Shown here piece after piece: positions 61,790-64,000 of a DNA stretch of 64,000 nt. How positions within the stretch are numbered: position 1 is the first letter of the stretch; the number at the start of each line of letters is the position of its first letter. Source of the stretch: TMED14 sp964475135 (lineage in GTDB: Bacteria > Bacteroidota > Bacteroidia > Flavobacteriales > Schleiferiaceae); the NCBI GenBank assembly GCA_964475135.1, contig CAYYWL010000003.1, positions 1 through 64,000 of the forward strand, written 5' to 3'. The position numbers and the translations under genes are program-made. Under the pieces are notes generated by a model that did not search any database, was not told where the DNA came from, and saw only the letters and a list, made by a program, of their open reading frames with translations.

Positions 61790-62112
61790 GAGTTCTTGAG
61801 GGAGTTTACAGCGTCGATAAATGCGGTCCATTCTGAATTCAAGGCTTCAAGCAGAATTCGGCCCGTCTCGGTGAGTTGGTAGTACTTGCGTGGGGGGCCC
61901 GACTTGGACTCCTCCCAACGGTAGTCTAGCCAGCCCGCGTTCTTCATTCGGGTGAGTAGCGGATACAGCGTACCCTCCACCACGAGCAAGTCGGCCTGCT
62001 TCAAGGCCTCTGAGATGTCCGAGGCGTAGGCCTCTCCGCGTCCCAAAACCCGAAGCACGCAGAGCTCGAGGACCCCTTTGCGCATTTGCGCCCGTGCGTT
62101 TTCAGTATTCAT
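61786..62112 (-). CDS. PadR family transcriptional regulator
   Basis: 108 residues, single winged-helix domain: KGVLELCVLRVLGRGEAYASDISEAL and VVEGTLYPLLTRMKNAGWLDYRWEESKSGPPRKYY, with the family's GPPRKYY and a C-terminal dimer helix. First gene of the PadR-PspC operon. A TATCTTTG box lies 5 nt upstream, and an inverted repeat GTACT-N11-AGTAC (62139-62159) just above it is a candidate autoregulatory operator. Confidence 0.93.
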   Translation of the reverse strand: MNTENARAQMRKGVLELCVLRVLGRGEAYASDISEALKQADLLVVEGTLYPLLTRMKNAGWLDYRWEESKSGPPRKYYQLTETGRILLEALNSEWTAFIDAVNSLKNS

Positions 62113-62117
62113 TAATG

Positions 62118-62159
62118 CAAAGATATAAATAAAGCTTGGTACTTTGTTTCACATAGTAC
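62118..62159 (-). promoter_or_regulatory. PadR-PspC promoter and candidate operator
   Basis: TATCTTTG (62118-62125), perfect match to TAnnTTTG, 5 nt before ATG 62112. Upstream lies GTACT (62139-62143) and AGTAC (62155-62159), 11 nt apart, covering the -33 region. Confidence 0.5.
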
Positions 62160-62227
62160 TAAAAGTGTGCCAAAGCGAAGTTCAGCTCCCCGCGAACCTT
62201 ATATTCTCTCAAATGTTACGTAGCTAG

Positions 62228-62235
62228 AAACTTCG
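62228..62235 (+). promoter_or_regulatory. Weak putative -7 box of the beta-helix gene
   Basis: AAACTTCG, 3 nt before ATG 62239; two mismatches to TAnnTTTG. Confidence 0.3.
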
Positions 62236-62238
62236 ACT

Positions 62239-63672
62239 ATGCGCTCACTACTTTTGATTATTTGCCTCACTCTTGCGGGTTGGGCCTCAGCCCAAACCAA
62301 CGTACAAGGCGGCATTTACGCCAACACCACCTGGACGCTTGCTAACTCCCCGTACGTCATGACGGGCTCCATCGTCGTCTTCCCCGGCAAAACCCTGACC
62401 ATTCAGCCTGGCGTAGTGGTCAAGGTTCAAAATCCGGGTCCCGGAAGCCTTTACTACTTAGAAATCCGCGGTTCGCTCGTTGCTCAAGGCACCAAAGCCC
62501 AACCCATTGTATTCCAAAGTGCGGTGCCAAACGACACGAACAAATACGCTTGGTCGGGGATCATGATCAAAGGCAGTCAGGGCGGATCCGCCAGCCTGAA
62601 CGCCGTACACCTAAAAAACGCGTACCACGCCCTCGACAACGACCAAGTCGACAGCACCCGCCAAGCGTGGAAGTACATGCGCTTCGAGCACAACTACTAC
62701 GCGCTCATGTACCCAGGAAGCATGGACATCGACTCTTCCGTGTTCCGCGAAAACAACATCGGGCTGTACTTAACCGCGCCCATGATGACCGACACCAACC
62801 TGATTTCTCATTGCCGATTTAGCCAGAACAACGTCAGTTCCCAATCATACATTGCGCCTTCGATCTTTTTGACCTGCGCCTTCGACAGCAACAACTACGG
62901 TTTCTTTGCAGGCAATCCATTTATTATGAATTACTTAGAGTTTAACGACTGCTCCTTCAATGCGAACTACCGTGCCATGGATTCTCCGGGGGGCGTTTGG
63001 GTTCGCAACAGCAGCTTCACCAACAACGGTCGCGGAATTCATCAGGCAAATTCCAGCGTGATTGAAAACTGTAGCTTCACCGGAAACGAATGGGCCGCCG
63101 AGATTTACAATCAGTCTTACTTTACCAACAACCTGGTTGAAAACAACGACAACGGTCTGACGGTGGCCCGTGTATCGGCATGGGGCAATCCCGCTAGCGT
63201 TCCCGTGGTTGAAGACAACCGCTTGTGCGACAACAACTTTTACAACGTGCTGAACGGCAGCGACTTCAACCTTGAGCTTGAAAAAAATTGCTTCTGCCTT
63301 TCAGATTCCGCCGCCATTGAAGCCAAGATTTACGACGGCTACGACGACATCACGCGCGGACTACTCAACTTCGCCGTCTACGACACAAGCTGTGTCACTC
63401 AGCTATACCGGGTACTTAAGGTGAACATATTGAGTGGCTCTGAAGATGCGCAACTCGCCCTCGTGGCTTACCCCAACCCTGTCACTGACGTCCTCGTGAT
63501 CGAGGGCCTGAATTCAGGCGACTGGGTGCAGGTTCGATCCGCCGTAGGACAACTTATCTCCGAAACCGAGTCAGAGTTTGGCGAGATACGCCTCGACGCA
63601 TCGGCTTGGCCACGCGGACTATACCTGATTCAGGTCGGGGGCCGCTCGACGCTTAAGGTCCTTAAGCCGTAG
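62239..63672 (+). CDS. Secreted right-handed beta-helix protein with T9SS sorting domain
   Basis: 477 residues. Signal peptide ends at ASAQ. Residues ~22-380 are parallel beta-helix repeats typical of pectate-lyase-like folds (TLTIQPGVVVKVQNPG, LEIRGSLVAQGTKAQPIVF, WSGIMIKGSQGGSASLNAVHLKNA, NNIGLYLTAPMM). No active-site set of a known polysaccharide lyase is visible. The end (~400-477) is a T9SS type A domain (VAYPNPVTDVLVI, VRSAVGQLISE, WPRGLYLIQVGG). Export and surface display are inferred. Confidence 0.87.
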   Translation: MRSLLLIICLTLAGWASAQTNVQGGIYANTTWTLANSPYVMTGSIVVFPGKTLTIQPGVVVKVQNPGPGSLYYLEIRGSLVAQGTKAQPIVFQSAVPNDTNKYAWSGIMIKGSQGGSASLNAVHLKNAYHALDNDQVDSTRQAWKYMRFEHNYYALMYPGSMDIDSSVFRENNIGLYLTAPMMTDTNLISHCRFSQNNVSSQSYIAPSIFLTCAFDSNNYGFFAGNPFIMNYLEFNDCSFNANYRAMDSPGGVWVRNSSFTNNGRGIHQANSSVIENCSFTGNEWAAEIYNQSYFTNNLVENNDNGLTVARVSAWGNPASVPVVEDNRLCDNNFYNVLNGSDFNLELEKNCFCLSDSAAIEAKIYDGYDDITRGLLNFAVYDTSCVTQLYRVLKVNILSGSEDAQLALVAYPNPVTDVLVIEGLNSGDWVQVRSAVGQLISETESEFGEIRLDASAWPRGLYLIQVGGRSTLKVLKP

Positions 63673-63677
63673 CAGAG

Positions 63678-63685
63678 TATATTCG
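63678..63685 (+). promoter_or_regulatory. Putative -7 box of 3-hydroxyanthranilate dioxygenase
   Basis: TATATTCG, 4 nt before ATG 63690. Confidence 0.4.
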
Positions 63686-63689
63686 GGTC

Positions 63690-64000
63690 ATGGTATTCAA
63701 CTTCCACCGCTGGCTCGAAGAGCACCGCCACGAACTTAAGCCGCCCGTCGGCAACAAAAACCTCACGCCCGACTCTGAGGACTACATCGTCATGGTCGTC
63801 GCAGGTCCAAACGCCCGCAAGGACTACCACTACAACGAAACCGAAGAAGTCTTCTACCAACTTGAAGGCCGCATCACGGTGCGCACTCAAGAGAACGGCC
63901 GCCCCGTCGACCACGTACTCGAAGCCGGCGACATGTTTGTCTGCCCCGCCAAAACTCCGCACTCGCCCATGCGCGAAGCCGGTAGCATCGGCCTCGTCAT
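63690..64000 (+). CDS. 3-hydroxyanthranilate 3,4-dioxygenase (N-terminal part)
   Basis: About 103 residues, cut by the right edge. Cupin enzyme of the kynurenine pathway: VAGPNARKDYHYNETEEVFYQ gives the conserved Arg43, His47 and Glu53, and CPAKTPHSP gives the third metal ligand His91. It opens the ring of 3-hydroxyanthranilate on the way to quinolinate and NAD. Interesting beside a locus that makes kynurenine in a protein (MbnP), though the two are distant and probably unrelated. Confidence 0.92.
   Translation, partial: MVFNFHRWLEEHRHELKPPVGNKNLTPDSEDYIVMVVAGPNARKDYHYNETEEVFYQLEGRITVRTQENGRPVDHVLEAGDMFVCPAKTPHSPMREAGSIGLV

Overview
The window looks like a Bacteroidota (Flavobacteriales-like) chromosome of moderately high GC. 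The evidence is several TonB-dependent receptors (two with CarboxypepD_reg-like N-termini), four proteins with type IX secretion (T9SS) C-terminal domains, an S46 dipeptidyl-peptidase, DUF2480, DUF2490, MbnP and GEVED-type proteins, a mevalonate-pathway HMG-CoA synthase, and many matches to the Bacteroidota promoter -7 box TAnnTTTG. The exact taxon cannot be read from the sequence. Gene density is very high. There is one tRNA (Gln, TTG), no rRNA, no CRISPR array and no recognisable insertion sequence or phage.

Layout. 1-3.3 kb: N-terminal part of a giant Fn3/GEVED surface protein. 3.4-12.2 kb: Ig-like lipoprotein, omega-amidase-type hydrolase, then a copper-handling locus (SCO1 divergent from MbnP, MbnH, a secreted HMA protein, a TonB receptor and an ABC ATPase), then an aldehyde dehydrogenase. 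12.5-17.1 kb: rimP-nusA-infB. 17.2-19.5 kb: His-rich small protein plus a ZnuD-like receptor. 19.6-23.4 kb: 1,271-residue Fn3/MAM/PKD T9SS protein. 23.5-30.1 kb: a second TonB receptor, a propeller-like protein, a purple-acid-type phosphatase, an acidic small protein and a membrane protein. 30.2-34.6 kb: TonB receptor plus T9SS esterase. 34.6-36.9 kb: DUF2490, sulfotransferase and PLP aminotransferase operon. 36.9-44.5 kb: cytochrome c, S9 peptidase/DoxX, DUF819, AAA plus VWA pair. 44.6-53.0 kb: tRNA-Gln, PccB-like carboxyltransferase, lepA, parB, DPP7, DUF3050, DUF2480. 53.0-56.4 kb: HMG-CoA synthase, sufT, sufE, sufS. 56.6-63.7 kb: three-gene secreted cassette, PspC/PadR pair, beta-helix T9SS protein. 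The right edge cuts 3-hydroxyanthranilate dioxygenase.

The most interesting signals are not ordinary genes. (1) About twenty first-in-operon genes carry a TAnnTTTG-like box only 3-10 nt before the ATG, so many mRNAs may be leaderless; the pattern also settles several start codons. (2) A family of intergenic, inverted, word-like repeats (built from words such as ggctcgttagc, ggttggc, agctag, actagaaac) occurs in at least four intergenic regions; one copy has perfect 31-bp inverted ends. (3) The copper locus pairs a probable Trp-modifying di-heme enzyme (MbnH) with its substrate protein (MbnP), with divergent promoters squeezed into 32 bp. (4) A 36-nt palindrome abuts the ATG of a TonB receptor. 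(5) Perfect GC-rich hairpins lie inside coding sequence of a secreted-protein operon.
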